64,000 nt of DNA. Source: Posidonia oceanica (taxonomy: Eukaryota > Streptophyta > Magnoliopsida > Alismatales > Posidoniaceae). Below are positions 1 to 11,202 of the stretch, piece by piece. The position numbers were made by a program, and so were the translations under genes. Positions within the stretch are counted from its first letter, which is position 1; every line of letters starts with the position of its first letter. Below the pieces are notes generated by a model. It was not told where the DNA came from. It saw only the letters and a list, made by a program, of their open reading frames with translations, and made no database searches. The DNA lies in contig JAZBRS010000020.1 of assembly GCA_037176725.1 (NCBI GenBank), positions 83,956,001 to 84,020,000 of the forward strand, read 5' to 3'.

Positions 1-658
1 AGCAGTGTACAAATAATGGAATGCCGAGCACACGAAATCGGGAAAACAATCCTGGTCGCGCGATGTCCGGGCAATGATGAAATGCTAATGCCATGCAACA
101 AAATGCTATTACACTAAGATGAAATGGGTGATACGTTAACGGACCTATCGCCAGATAGTTAGGGCTATCAGCCCGCGAGGAGTTAACGGACTCATCACCG
201 GATAGTTGGGGCTATCAGCCCACGGATGGTGACAGGCCAGCGAGTCTGTCAGGCAAGAGGGGTGATTACAAGGGGGATAACATGTAACCACGAATGCAAT
301 GAAAATACCATACCCGAAGGTGTGGCAGAGGTCCGTAGACACTCCCATGACAGTTGGGGATGTCAGCCCAAATGCAGATGGAGATGGGATACCATGGGGC
401 AGCTAAATAAAGATGCCCCTGGTATCGGTGAACGATACCAGGGGACAGCCGAAGCACCCATGGCATCAAGATGCAAGGTGGAGACAACACTAATGGGTTT
501 GTCAGCCGAGTAGTTAGGGCTACCAGCCCGAATGCAGTGAAATGGACGTAAGGGCTCACCGTGCAAAGTGCAATGACGGTGGGGGATGCAATGGAATAAT
601 GCAAATGCAGGGTGATAAGTTAACGGACTTATCGCAGAATAGTTGTGGATATCAACCT
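1..658 (-). repeat. Hairpin-rich 3' region of older element E0, left part
   Basis: This stretch has no gene. It contains repeated short motifs that, read on the minus strand, match the GATA...TATC array inside E1. Clear units are GATAAG 614-619 with CTTATC 628-633, GATAG 154-158 with CTATC 165-169, and GTAG 510-513 with CTAC 520-523, each an inverted repeat around a 6-8 base loop. The same kind of sequence resumes immediately after E1 at 23394, so this is one locus split by the E1 insertion. The gag remnant of E0 on the minus strand (25334-27186) supports the orientation. The open frames here are short and overlap on both strands, so I do not treat them as genes. Confidence 0.75.
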
Positions 659-663
659 GAATG
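659..663. repeat. Target-site duplication of E1, left copy (GAATG)
   Basis: GAATG directly precedes the TG that opens the left LTR and recurs at 23389-23393 directly after the CA that closes the right LTR. A perfect 5-bp duplication is what a Ty3/gypsy integrase leaves. It shows that both ends of E1 come from a single insertion. Confidence 0.93.
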
Positions 664-3600
664 TGTTGACACCCCATTTTGACAGGCTGGATTGTTTGGA
701 ACCTTCCGGTGGCTGCTGGACCCGAATCTAGACCCAAACCTACACCTTCCTCTCCTTATTACCCCTCAAAACAAGCCCAAACCTGACCTAGGATTACCCC
801 CTTTCCTGAACCTGAAAACCAACCAAAATCCATAGGAAAACTCACCCCTGATGACTTAGCAAACCCACCAAAAAGCCTGCAAAAATTCAAACCAGACCCC
901 TCCCAAAAACCCTAGGAAACTTAGGCAAAAGTACCCTTTTTCTACACCTCAAAACCCCTCCAAAACTTCCTCAAAACGAAACCAAAACTCTGGGACCAAA
1001 ACTAGAAACCCTAGACCCCACACCCGCCAAATTTCACCCCTTTCCGAGACCTCTAAGACCCCCTTTTGGCCAAATTATCGTTTTCTCTCTCCGGGATTAT
1101 CGTTTTCTCTCTCCTCTCTCTCTCCTGATTATCGCCTCTCTTTTCATCCCCTTCTTGCCCTTTTTCTGGCTTGGCTGTGGGCCCTCTTTGTACTCCTATC
1201 CCTTCTCTATCTTATTCCTATTTTTATTTTATTTTTAGCATTTTCCCTGAATTTTAAAAGTCTTTTCCCTCAAACCTATCTCTTTCCCCCTTTTATTCTC
1301 TTTTTTCGCTTTTCTTCTTCTTTTTTCTTTTCCTTCTTCTTTCTTTTGCAAAATCCATGAAAGTCCTTAAAAATCTGTAAAGCCCCAAAACATAAAAGAA
1401 ACAAATCAGAATTCCAAGAAAATCAACTAAAAAACATTAAACAAGTAATTAAAAACTCAAACTTAACTAAATCAAGCTAAAAAGAAAACCAAGCATGCAA
1501 ACTAAAAAATGCAAAACAAACTAAAAGAAAATACTGTAAAATCAAGCAAAAAACTGAAATAAAGTCAGAACCTGCCAAAAATAAAAACCCCACTAAAAGA
1601 ATTAAAAAACAAACCCTAAAGAGAAGAATTAAAAATCAAACACTAAAACAAGTAATTAAAGGAGGCAAAAGACTTAACCTAATAAACACAAGAAAGAAAC
1701 AACATAAAACTTAATTAAAAAAGAAGAAGAAAATACAGTTGAAAGACTTAAAAACACTTAATCAAACCAGGAAAAATCCAACTGAAAAACATCAAGAAGA
1801 ATTAACAAATAAAAGATCAAGACATAATTCAAAGGACTTAAGAAAAAGAAAACCTTAAAAGATTAAAACTAAAAGCCAAAACCCACTCTAATTAACCTAA
1901 AAATAAATCCTAAAAATCTCAGTTAACATCCTAAAATACTTAACAAGAAAACACAATTTTAAAAACAATTTAAAAGAGTTTAACCAACATTTAATCAAGT
2001 GGAAAGTGAATTAACAACAAAATAAAACCCTAAAACCCTAATCAAGCCTAAAACACACTAATTAACCTAAAAACAGTCATTAAAAATCCAATTAAACACC
2101 TAACCTACAACCCAATTCATCTAATATTTTTGTTTATTTTTTATCTCATTTTTTCCTATTTTATTTTTCTCCTTTTTTCCATCTTTCTTTCTTTCTTCTT
2201 TTTTATCTTTTCTCTTTTCCTTACTGGGCTCATCAGCCCGTTACCCTTTTTTTCTTTTTTCAAATCCCAGCCCGGCTTGCAGCTACAGTCGGCCGTCGTC
2301 TTCCTCACCCTCTCCCGCGCTTGCAGAGCTACAGTACTCGCCGCCTGCAGCTCTGCAACGGCCTGCCACCTCCTGCTCGAGCCGGACGGGCGTGCGCCGA
2401 ACTTCGTCCGTGCTCCTGCCATCGCCACTCCGCGGCATTCAATGCCGGCAGACCTGCAAAACCAAGAATAGAAGTCGTCAGAAACCGGGGAGAAAGAGAA
2501 GAAAATCAGAGTGAATTTCAGGAGGAGAAGAGAGGAGAAAAGGGGGAGGATTGATCCCGGAAGAGAAGGACCCGATTCCAGTAGAATCCCCAGTGAGTGA
2601 GAGAGCGTTTTTTTTCTCAGAAATCCACCCAAAAATCCAGACCTTCCACCTCTCCCTTCCGCAGCAAACCAGAGCCCGAAACGCCTTCTGAACCCTCCAG
2701 AATTCACCCCCGAACTTTGCCGAAGCCTCTTGCAATTCTTCCCCTTTTTCCCACAGCGAAACGACCCGCATTTCGCCCCCGAATCCCTCTGAAAGTCGGC
2801 AGAAACCCAACGCCACCTTCCCAGGAATTCCCCCAGCCACAGTCCACCAGATCCTCCAAGACTCCGCCCCGACACTCACCTAACCTCCACCTTCCAGAAG
2901 CACCCGGCCATCACCTCCATTTCCCCCCATAGGTCGAGAACCTCACTACAAACACCTGTCCCGAGCACTGACCAGAAATCGGACCGTCTCCCAAACTCAC
3001 TCCACGCCCTCCAGAACTGCAACCCGGCCATCCAGATCCACTCCTCGAACCTCCAGCTACCTCCCGGAGCCACCCATCCAGTCCGACGAGCAGCGAACAG
3101 TCTCCCCCACCTCCGGTCTCTTGTCTGAACCCAAAGAGTTCCAAACCCCTCTCCAAGCCGCGAAGCTTCCATCCAGTCATCAGGGAAGCACCGGACGACC
3201 GCTCTGAAGCAGCTCCCGCCCTCGCGAGCCGCCGACGACCGCTGCAGCGCCCAGACGACCTCCGCCGACGACTGCCGAGGCCACTGAGGTCGGGAGGCCG
3301 ATTCAGACGCGGAAAGAGGTAGATTCTTATATCCTTGGCTTCCTCTTCCTCCCCCACTGCTTTTCCGCCAACCAGAAGTAGTTTCCAAGCCCTCCAGCTC
3401 CGCCTGCAAGTCGCCGGACAAACCTTCTTCTCCGGCGCCGGCCTCCGTTCTTTCGGACGTTCCAGTCAGTGGAACGATCCCCCGGCGGTCTCCGAAGCTC
3501 CGCACGAACGCCGGTAGCGCCCTCCGCCGATCAGCATCTCCGCAGCTCCCTGTGCCAGCGGAGGTGAGCTCCGGTGGCGTTCTGCTACAGTGCCAGCCAC

Positions 3601-4761
3601 CGCCGGCGGCCACTGTTCCTTTATTTTTACAGTAATATGGTTTTTCGTGTGAATATTGCATTTGTGCCTTGAGTTATTTCATTTTCGCGTTTTAGTCCTC
3701 TGTTCATTTAAATTGCTTAGTTTCTGATCTAATACCATATCAAATTGCATGAACTGTTTGTATTTTTCTGTATTTGCATGTTAGTCCATTTACTGTGCGT
3801 TTCAGTTATAAAATATTATGCTTTGGTCCCTCTGCTTTACATTATTGCACTTAGGTCCTGTTTTAAATCAGTCTATTCAATTGCATGTATTTTACCATAT
3901 AAAATTGCATTCTGGGCCCCTCTAGTTTTTTATATTTACTGTCTGATCCTCTGAACTGTAAGAACTTAGGTTTTATTTCTGATTTTTGCATACTGCATTG
4001 CATTTTGCACCTTCTGGTTTTGCATATTTACACATAGGTCCATTCTAAATGGACAGTAACTCTTGCATACATTTTTAGCTTATTGCATTGCATTTTTTGA
4101 CCCTGTTCTTTTTAAAAATTGCACTGTAGTCCTGTCCCTTATTTTTCAGAGCATGTTTTCCATATAAAATTGCATTTTTGACCCTTGCATGATTTAAAAA
4201 TCACACATAGAGCCTTGCATCTTTCGGAAACCATGTAAAAAGACTGTTTTGCCCCTAAGTTGCATTTTAACTCCTATGCTTGCGAAAATTGCATGCAGAC
4301 CCTCCACTTGCATTCCCGGACTCCCTAGAACCCCCGTTTTCTGGAAAATTTGCGTTTTAGCCCCTTTCTTTCTTCAAAAATGCTTTTGAATCCCTGTCCT
4401 TTCCGAATTGCTTTTCTTTGTCTTTTCTTGCTTTGCATGCATTCTGCACTCATTTAATCTTGCATTTAAGCATCCCTTTTGCACACACTAAGCACTTTTA
4501 ACTCCCCTTCACTTGGGAGGACCTTCAGCACACCCCTAGGGCCCCCTGAACACTTAGATCAGTTCTTCTCCCCTGTTCTGGCCCTTCTGCTCCGAAGCTG
4601 CGATATCTTCCAATCCGACCGTTGGATCCCCTCAAGTAAGCTGCCCAGGCGACCGCAGCGAAGCGCTCTTCAGCATGGACCAAGCAGATCTCCGATCAGA
4701 CTCCCGGATCTCCAGGTATGTCCTCCTGAACCCCTGCACTGCATTCATTTGCATGCCATTT

Positions 4762-5390
4762 GCATCGTTTTGCGTGCCCGTTAGTTTTTTCGCCTCGTTT
4801 TGCGTGCAGTCTTGTTTTCCTTCTCCGTTTTGCGTGTCGCTTCTTCGTCTTGCACCGTTTTGCGTGCCCTTTAGTTTTTTGCCTCGTTTTGCATGCAGTC
4901 TTGTTTTCCCGCTCCGTTTTGCGTGTCGCTTCTTCGTCTTGCACCGTTTTGCGTGCCCTTTAGTTTTTTCGCCTCGTTTTGCGTGCAGTCTTGTTTTCCC
5001 GCTTCGTTTCGCGTGCCGCTTCTTTGTCTTGCACCGTTTTGCGTGCCCTTTAGTTTTTTCGCCTCGTTTTGCGTGCAGTCTTGTTTTCCCGCTCTGTTTC
5101 GCGTGCCGCTTCTTTGTCTTGCACCGTTTTGCGTGCCCTTTAGTTTTTTCGCCTCGTTTTGCGTGCAGTCTTGTTTTCCCGCTCTGTTTCGCGTGCCGCT
5201 TCTTTGTCATGCACCGTTTTGCGTGCCCTTTAGTTTTTTCGCCTCGTTTTGCGTGCAGTCTTGTTTTCTCGCTCCGTTTTGCGTGTCGCTTCTTTGTCTT
5301 GCACCGTTTTGCGTGCCCTTTAGTTTTTTCGCCTCGTTTTGCGTGCAGTCTTGCTTTCCCACCTGTTTTGCGTGCCGGTTTTGTTCTTTT
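4762..5390 (+). repeat. 90-bp minisatellite in the E1 5' LTR (7 units)
   Basis: Units begin with GCACCGTTTTGCGTGCC at 4852, 4941, 5031, 5121, 5211 and 5301, with a variant first unit at 4762 and a degraded tail. The period is 90 bases (one unit is 89). Because 90 is a multiple of three and the units lack stops in several frames, they create long apparent proteins on both strands (repeats rich in FACPLV on plus, TKGHAKRCK on minus). I read these as artefacts. The right LTR has the same number of units at 22006-22640 with base differences, so copy number has not changed since insertion. Confidence 0.9.
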
Positions 5391-5740
5391 GCTCCGTTCC
5401 GCGTGCCTTTCTTGTTTCTCGCCTTCTTTTGCATGTTTGCGCCGTTTTCCCTTGCATGTCGATCGCATCGCATGGTTTTCTCGCTGTTTCGCCTTTTTCG
5501 CCTGCATTTGCATATAGGGCGGTGATGCTTACTGTCCGGAGTTCTCACGAGCCAGGTTTCGCCCGGTTCGGAACACAGACAGCGTTGCTGAGCGCTTAGA
5601 TTGCACGTTTACTTCCTTGCTTTGTTTTTCCCACTTAGAGCACACCTTTGAGCATTTAGACAGGCATTCATTGGCACTTAGGCATCCAAAGTCTGCATTC
5701 CCTGCATATGCGAGCGTAAGCCTAGAAAGACCGATTCTCG

Positions 5741-5780
5741 GGCGTGTCGGGGGTGCCTAACACCTTCCCCGCGCGTAACA
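5741..5780 (+). promoter_or_regulatory. Conserved foldable element near the 3' end of the LTR
   Basis: The sequence can fold as an outer G/C-rich stem, an inner GGTG...CACC stem with a CCTAA loop, and a small TT bulge. The same element occurs in six LTRs of the window (also 22988-23024, 28861-28898, 50117-50151 on minus, 59100-59136, 61494-61529), followed by the phrase AACAGGAGTCC. Its role is not known to me. Polyadenylation, dimerisation or packaging would fit its place near the R/U5 region of the transcript, but this is inference. Confidence 0.6.
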
Positions 5781-6142
5781 GGAGTCCTTACCCTCTCTTG
5801 GCCCGCAATGACCCTATTGCCCTTGTCCTAGGCACGAGTCACATCATTTGCATTCATTTGCATCTCATTTCTCTTGCATTGCCCTGCATTGCATCTTTTG
5901 CTTGGTTTTGCGCGATTATTCACGCATTTCCCCGATTTTCCTCGTCTTCCGATTTAATAGACCTGGTGGCGACTCTGATTTTGTCTTATCTTCTTCTTTT
6001 CTTTCCCTTTTTCCCTCTTTTAAATGTTTTCGAGTTAGGTCTTCCTTCTCGGACGTAGCCGCTAATAGTGAGCCTGATTCCGATCGGTGCACGCGAGCTT
6101 TGGCAATGTGCATGGACGATCCGAACACCGGGATCGCTACAG

Positions 6143-6161
6143 TGGCGACTCCGCTGGGGAT
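6143..6161 (+). other. E1 primer-binding site for tRNA-Arg
   Basis: TGGCGACTCCGCTGGGGAT lies one base after the LTR. It is complementary to the 3' end (including CCA) of plant tRNA-Arg as I recall it, the usual primer of the Ogre/Tat group. E2 has the equivalent with one change at 49751-49770 on the minus strand. Confidence 0.88.
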
Positions 6162-7475
6162 ACTAGACTCTGGCTTTCGCTTTTGCTTTCGCTCGCTTCG
6201 GATTTGCTTTCTTTGTTGGCCTTTGTGTTTCCTTTGTCTGTTTTGCTCGTTTTCCTGTGCAAACTCCTAGCAAGTCGCCTCGTGGTTACTTCGCTTAGGT
6301 TTTGCACCCCCTTTCGGCTGCTTTCACCTTAGTTTTGCCGTACCTTGCTCTACTTTGTCTAACTTGCGTGTTTGCTTGCCCTTTTCCTTCCCTCTGCTCT
6401 TATTTGCTTTACAGCTTACCTGTCTTTGCTTTCTTTGTCCTGCTTGCTTGTCATTGCTTTACTTCTCGCACATTACATGTCTACTTACTTGTTTGGCAAT
6501 AATGCTTGCTTTTTGAATGATGAATGCTTTCTTTTACACATTTGCTATGTCACTACGCATGCACATGCCCTGCTTATATGCCTTTTGACATGATGGATGC
6601 TTTCTCTTCACCATTATGCTCACAAACACTCGCACATGCCATGCACATGCCTTTTGTTGTGTCGTATGATTGTTTGCTTGCCATGCTTGACTGATTTTCT
6701 TCCCTTTTCGCACTTGCCATGCTTAGGATAGTAGAAACTTGTCTGCTCTCCCCATGGTTAACTAAAAACCGCAAGTAAAAAGAACTCCTAGGAGCAACTA
6801 GAGACTCTGAACAATCCTCCACTCCCTTCTGGTTAATAAAATGTGCAAGATAAAAGACTTTCATCATTTGCATAAGCATCATATAGGGCATGCATTCTTC
6901 TCCTCTGAGTCCATCTACTAGTCTGCGAAGGACGGTTCCGGCTTCTCACCCCGATGCTTTGGCATGGTGTGAGTCAGTCGGTCTGTCCCCCCTTGTCCGG
7001 GGTCGTGTCGGTGTTAGTGGAGGGTACCACCCACGCTTTAGCGGGGTAGAGGCCACCAACGCACCACCCTGTCATTACCTGAGCTTTGGGCCGGGAGTTA
7101 GACAGGGAGCCTACTTTTCTGACTTGAGTCGGTGACCCATACACTTGTGGATATCCGGAGTAGACTACCTATTAGGAAACACTAGATTGGTGAGAGAGAG
7201 AGCACGCTAGAAAGCATACATGTGATTCATGCCATAACTTAATGCATTTTGCGTTTCTTTTTTTTAACCCTAGTTTTCTGTTGTGTCGTTAACAGAGTTC
7301 AGTAAGCGATCTCCTTAGCCGGAGCTCGGGTTCCTCCCCTTACTAACATCTCTGCTGAGACACCTGTGCTCGACCATCTCTTTCTGAGCTACTCGTCTTT
7401 GCGAGCATAGCTCCTCGTAGAGCCCGTCCCCTTTTCCCTCGTCGCAGCCCCGTTTTGACTCGCTCTCGGTCAGCA
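6162..7475 (+). other. E1 untranslated leader between primer site and gag
   Basis: I see no convincing gene here. The part from about 6980 to 7220 aligns with the E2 leader (48890-49170, minus strand): both contain a CCCCTTGTC(C/T)GGGGTCG phrase, a GTGTCGGTGTTAG-like phrase, and a stretch ending GAGAGAG...TAGAAAGCATACATG. Conservation of non-coding leader between elements with different LTRs suggests RNA functions such as packaging, which I infer from position only. Base composition is pyrimidine-rich up to about 6500. Confidence 0.6.
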
Positions 7476-9472
7476 ATGGCCCAGCGCACCGTCGAGACCC
7501 TCCTCACCCTTGCCTCGGAGGTGGTTCCCGCTCCGGCCCCTCCGGCTCCCGTTCCTAACCCCTCTGTGCCCTCTGTGACGCCAGGCTTTTCCCCTCTGCC
7601 GTCTGGGGCACCCCAGTTTGCTGTGGGACAGTGGCAGACGCTCGCTCCTCCTGATCCGGTCGCCGAGTCCATCTTGATGGCCACTTCACGTGTTCTGGAG
7701 GCACCACTGACCCCACCTTCTCAGGGTTTTGTCACTTTTGACCCCCTTCTGCTGCGGCGACTCTCGCCCTAGGATTCCAGTCTCCCAGACAGTCCGAATC
7801 TCTTGGTTCTGGTTCCTCGCCGGCACTGCAATTCAGTGTTCCCACCGACGGGACACCTGAAGAGCAGTACCAGCAACTGATGGACACTATCCAGCGGCTG
7901 CAGGGTATAACTCTATCAGTCCGCCCTCCTTCCCCTCCTGTTGTTCCTGAGGTTCCTGTGCGGCCTGCTCTCGCACATCTTGCATTGCACTCTGCACTTC
8001 CGCCTAGACCATCGTCCCAACTGCTCACGGTTCCGACGATGGGGGCACGTATTCCGCCTCTTGCATCTGCACCACACCTCACACAGCATGCACCTCCGCC
8101 ACCTGGTGGCCAGTCATTCGGACTGGTGGGAGCACAGTATCTCGCAGGCCCGTCCCCCAGCACCGCCCCGGTACGGCCGCTGATGCTCCATCATCCTGCA
8201 CCCACCACACAGCATACCATCTATCCTCCCCCTTTTCATCAGGCTCAGAATTCCACATGCATCCCTCGCACTCCACCACAGCACGGGTATGCCGGCCATC
8301 ACCTTGCGTCACCAGGCGACGTGATGGTGGATCCGGAGGAGCACCTCGGTGCGACCCAATCGGCATACGTGGTCCCTGCCCCCGCTGCCCCATCTCCTGT
8401 AGCAGCTATTCCAGACCCCATCAACAACAGGATGGATGTTCTGGAGAAGGCACTACGTCTAGTGCAGGGCACGGACCACCAGACCTACCAGTTCCGAGAC
8501 CTCTGCTGTTTCCCAGAGGCGGTACTCCCCCCAAAGTTCAAAATACCGGACTTTGAGAAGTATGATGGTAGGGGCTGCCCCATAGCCCATCTGAAGGCGT
8601 ACTGCGGTGATCTCGCCCAACTCCAGGCGGACGAGAGGTTGCTAATCCGCCTGTTCCAAAAGAGTTTGTCTGGTCCGGCCCTCAAGTGGTTTACCTCGCT
8701 TGACATGGCTACGATCAAGACTTGGAACGACCTAAGCCAGGCGTTCTTGGAACAGTACTCCTTCAACCTCGATCTGGTCCCAAAGTGCGCGGACTTGATC
8801 GCAACCAAGCAGAATCCGGGCTAGCCGTTCGGGGAGTACGTCGGCCGCTGGTGTGCCCTTGCCTCGCAAGTTCGAGATAGGCCCTCCGACGAGGAGTCTA
8901 TCGAGATCATCATAAAAGGGGCACAGCCGTCTACTGGAGCTTTGCTTAGCATCCAACCTGTCACGACCTTCACTGCATTGATCCGAGCTGGCACTCGCGT
9001 AGAGAGTTCGTTGTGGAGTGGCAACTTCCCCGCGCTCTCTGTGCTTGCCAAGCAGGCCCCTGCCAGCAACGACGGTAGTAGCAGCAGCGCCATCAACAAC
9101 AACAGCAGTCTCAACAACAATCGTCCCAAGAGGAAGGATCCGCCGAAGCCCGTTGTTGCATACGTCGACTCTCCTGCTGCGCCCGTCCGTCTGGCGTCCC
9201 GGCCTGCCCCTCCTCAGATCTACTACGCACCTGCACCTAAGGCACACCCTACACCACAAATCACTACCACCGCTCGACCGGTCTATCCTGCCGCACCGGT
9301 TCAGCAAGGACAATTCCAGAGGCCGAGACGGCCACCCATGGAGAAGCGGAAGTTCGCCCCACTGGTGGAACCGCTCACTACCGTCCTCCCGAAGGTTGCG
9401 TCGCTCCTGAGATTTCCGGAGGTTCGCCCACCGCCAAACCCACTACTGCATTGGTTTAAGGCGAACCTTTTC

Positions 9473-9514
9473 TGCGACTTTCATCGAAGCGTCGGGCATT
9501 CGACTGATAGTTGT
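9473..9514 (+). other. Gag zinc knuckle of E1 (CX2HX4HX4C)
   Basis: Residues C-D-F-H, then G-H, then S-C fit CX2HX4HX4C, a variant of the retroviral CX2CX4HX4C knuckle that binds RNA. The E0 copy (about 25770-25811, minus) and the E2 copy (about 46670-46711, minus, with one internal TGA) keep the same spacing, so the histidine variant is a family trait. Confidence 0.82.
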
Positions 9515-10540
9515 TTCACTCTCCGGAATGCTATCCAGGACTTGATCGAATCGGGAACGATTGTGATCGACACGCACGAGGCGTCCACTTCTGCACCATC
9601 TCATGCACTCGCATCAGCATCTACCCCAGCTAATGTTGTCCGCCGACCCTTGCTGGAGCACTCCTATTCAGGAGGCGCAGGGACCTCAGGAATCCACTCC
9701 TTGTTTCCTTCTGGATCTCTCACATCTGTGGTAGATCCTTCCGAGCTTATCCATGATGTTTCTACTCCCTTTCCAGTCTCTCTCTATCTTGCAGCTATCG
9801 CCGGTTCTGAGTCGGGCATTCACATGATCCGACCGCGCACCAGGCCAGAGCGTCCTCCTGCATCAGCCGCCATGCTTTCCCGGGCCCAAGCCCCCATACA
9901 TCTCCTAGCAAGACCTCAGCCAGAGTTTCCCGTACACCTATTAGCAAGACCTCAATCCCCACCTAGCTTGCCTTCCCAACTACCCTCCTACCCATGCCCT
10001 CCTCAGCCTGTAGCCCCTCTCGTGCTCGCTGCACGCGCTCCCGTGGTTATCAACCTAACCCGGGATACCCATCGCGTACCCTACAGCTACGCCACAGAAA
10101 TGTGTGCGGAAGTGACGCGATCGGGGAGGGTCTACAGACCTCCGGCACCAGTAACCAGACCTAGCCACCCAGAACCTGCAATACCATCGCCTTTAGTCCA
10201 GCCTACAGTCCCGCTACCTTCAGGCCAGCCTCTTGAATCCACCATAGCTGAACCTGTCCCTACAACTGCACCACCTGCTACCAAGAAATGCCAGCCTAAA
10301 GCCGACGTCACATCCCAGCTCAAAAAGGTTAAGGCCGACATATCCATCTGGGACCTAATACACACCTCGGCCGAGCACCGCGAGGCTTTCCTTCGAGTGT
10401 TCCAAGCCGCCCGTGTATCCCAAGCCATAGAACCTGCCGCCCTGGAAAGCATGGTCGGGATGATCGCGGAGCCCCAGGTCATCACTTTCACGAGTGATGA
10501 GTTGCCTCCGGCGGGGATTAATCACAATCAACCCTTGTTT

Positions 10541-10880
10541 GTCACGGTGCAGTACAAGAACTTTCGCATTCCCCTTGCACTGGTCGATAATGGGTCAGGC
10601 CTTAACGTCTGTCCCTTGCGAACAGTAACCAAGCTCGGATTCAAGGCCGAGGACATTACTCTAGCTGTAAAGGCAATGACAGCTTTTGATAACACTCACC
10701 ACGATGCTCTAGGGATTTTGATTATTCCTCTGATCATTGGTCCGGTCACATTCGATGTGGAATTCTACGTCGTCGACTTGGAACCTAACTTCAACTTTCT
10801 GCTTGGGCGCCCTTGGCTCCACAAGCATCAGGTTATCCCCTCAACCCTCCATCGCATGATCAAGTTCCGTCGAGGCGACG
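10541..10880 (+). other. Aspartic protease domain of E1
   Basis: The active-site loop reads VDNGSGLNV, with the catalytic Asp codon at 10584. In this lineage an Asn often follows the Asp where most retropepsins have Ser or Thr. A second conserved strand, NFNFLLGRPWLH, follows about 70 residues later, as expected. The E2 copy has VDIGAGLNV at 45645, changed at two of these positions. Confidence 0.85.
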
Positions 10881-11075
10881 ATGTTATCGTTGTCATGGCG
10901 GAGAATTTTGAGAAGGAGCGGATCGAGGCGATTTCCTCTATCTCTTCGCGGACTGTCCCCTTTGATCCTGATCTCTCGAACGCCTTGTATCGCGTTAATC
11001 GGTGCGAGCCGGTTAACTTTTTACCAGATCTTGAGCGTGTCAACTCCTTGGCCGTTCACAACAACCCCTTTCAGA

Positions 11076-11202
11076 TGGTCGAGAACGTTTGTCACAGATG
11101 GGGCTACATCAAAGGGACACCGCTCGGGCGACATGGCCAAGGAATCGTCGAACCAATCATGGCGGAAGAACGAAGAGACAACGAGGGTCTAGGTTACGAC
11201 CC
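11076..11202 (+). other. G-patch-like motif downstream of the protease
   Basis: The frame encodes a glycine pattern ENVCHRWGY..GTPLGRHGQGI.EPI, then about ten residues, then GLGY. Its spacing matches the G-patch consensus (aromatic-G, GLG-like core, G-hydrophobic-PI, final GLG). E2 keeps it at about 45005-45200 (minus): NLCRRWGY, TPLGRYGQGIAEP, EGLGY. G-patch domains bind RNA or helicases, and betaretroviruses carry one at the protease C-terminus. Function here is inferred from similarity by eye. Confidence 0.55.

Larger units (their letters stand above)
664..6141 (+). repeat. E1 5' LTR (5478 bp)
   Basis: It starts TGTTGACACCCC and ends GATCGCTACA. Regions in order: C-rich start; pyrimidine-rich block about 1080-1350; A-rich block about 1380-2100; pyrimidine block 2130-2260; GC-rich exon-like block 2270-3320; T-rich block 3600-4480 with recurring 'GCATTTTAGTCC'-like phrases; 90-bp minisatellite 4762-5390; conserved hairpin 5741-5780; U5 tail. 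A sequence resembling a splice donor lies at 3319, and another (CCAG/GTATGT) at 4715 after an ATG at 4675. I cannot place the transcription start. Long open frames on both strands here come from composition and the 90-bp period and are not genes. Confidence 0.93.

Noticed and set aside
2019..2045. Telomere-like CCCTAAAACCCTAA
   Set aside because: Only two imperfect units, also in the other LTR copies; at most a telo-box-like promoter word, not telomeric DNA.
2130..3661. Several 100-260 residue frames in the GC-rich part of the LTR (and at 19375-20905)
   Set aside because: Overlapping frames on both strands, no recognisable domain, no conservation of frame in the solo LTR; they reflect GC-rich LTR sequence.
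4632..5525. Long overlapping open frames on both strands (up to about 290 residues)
   Set aside because: They are produced by the 90-bp repeat, whose length is a multiple of three; the same occurs at 21940-22846. Composition is repetitive and the frames exist on both strands.
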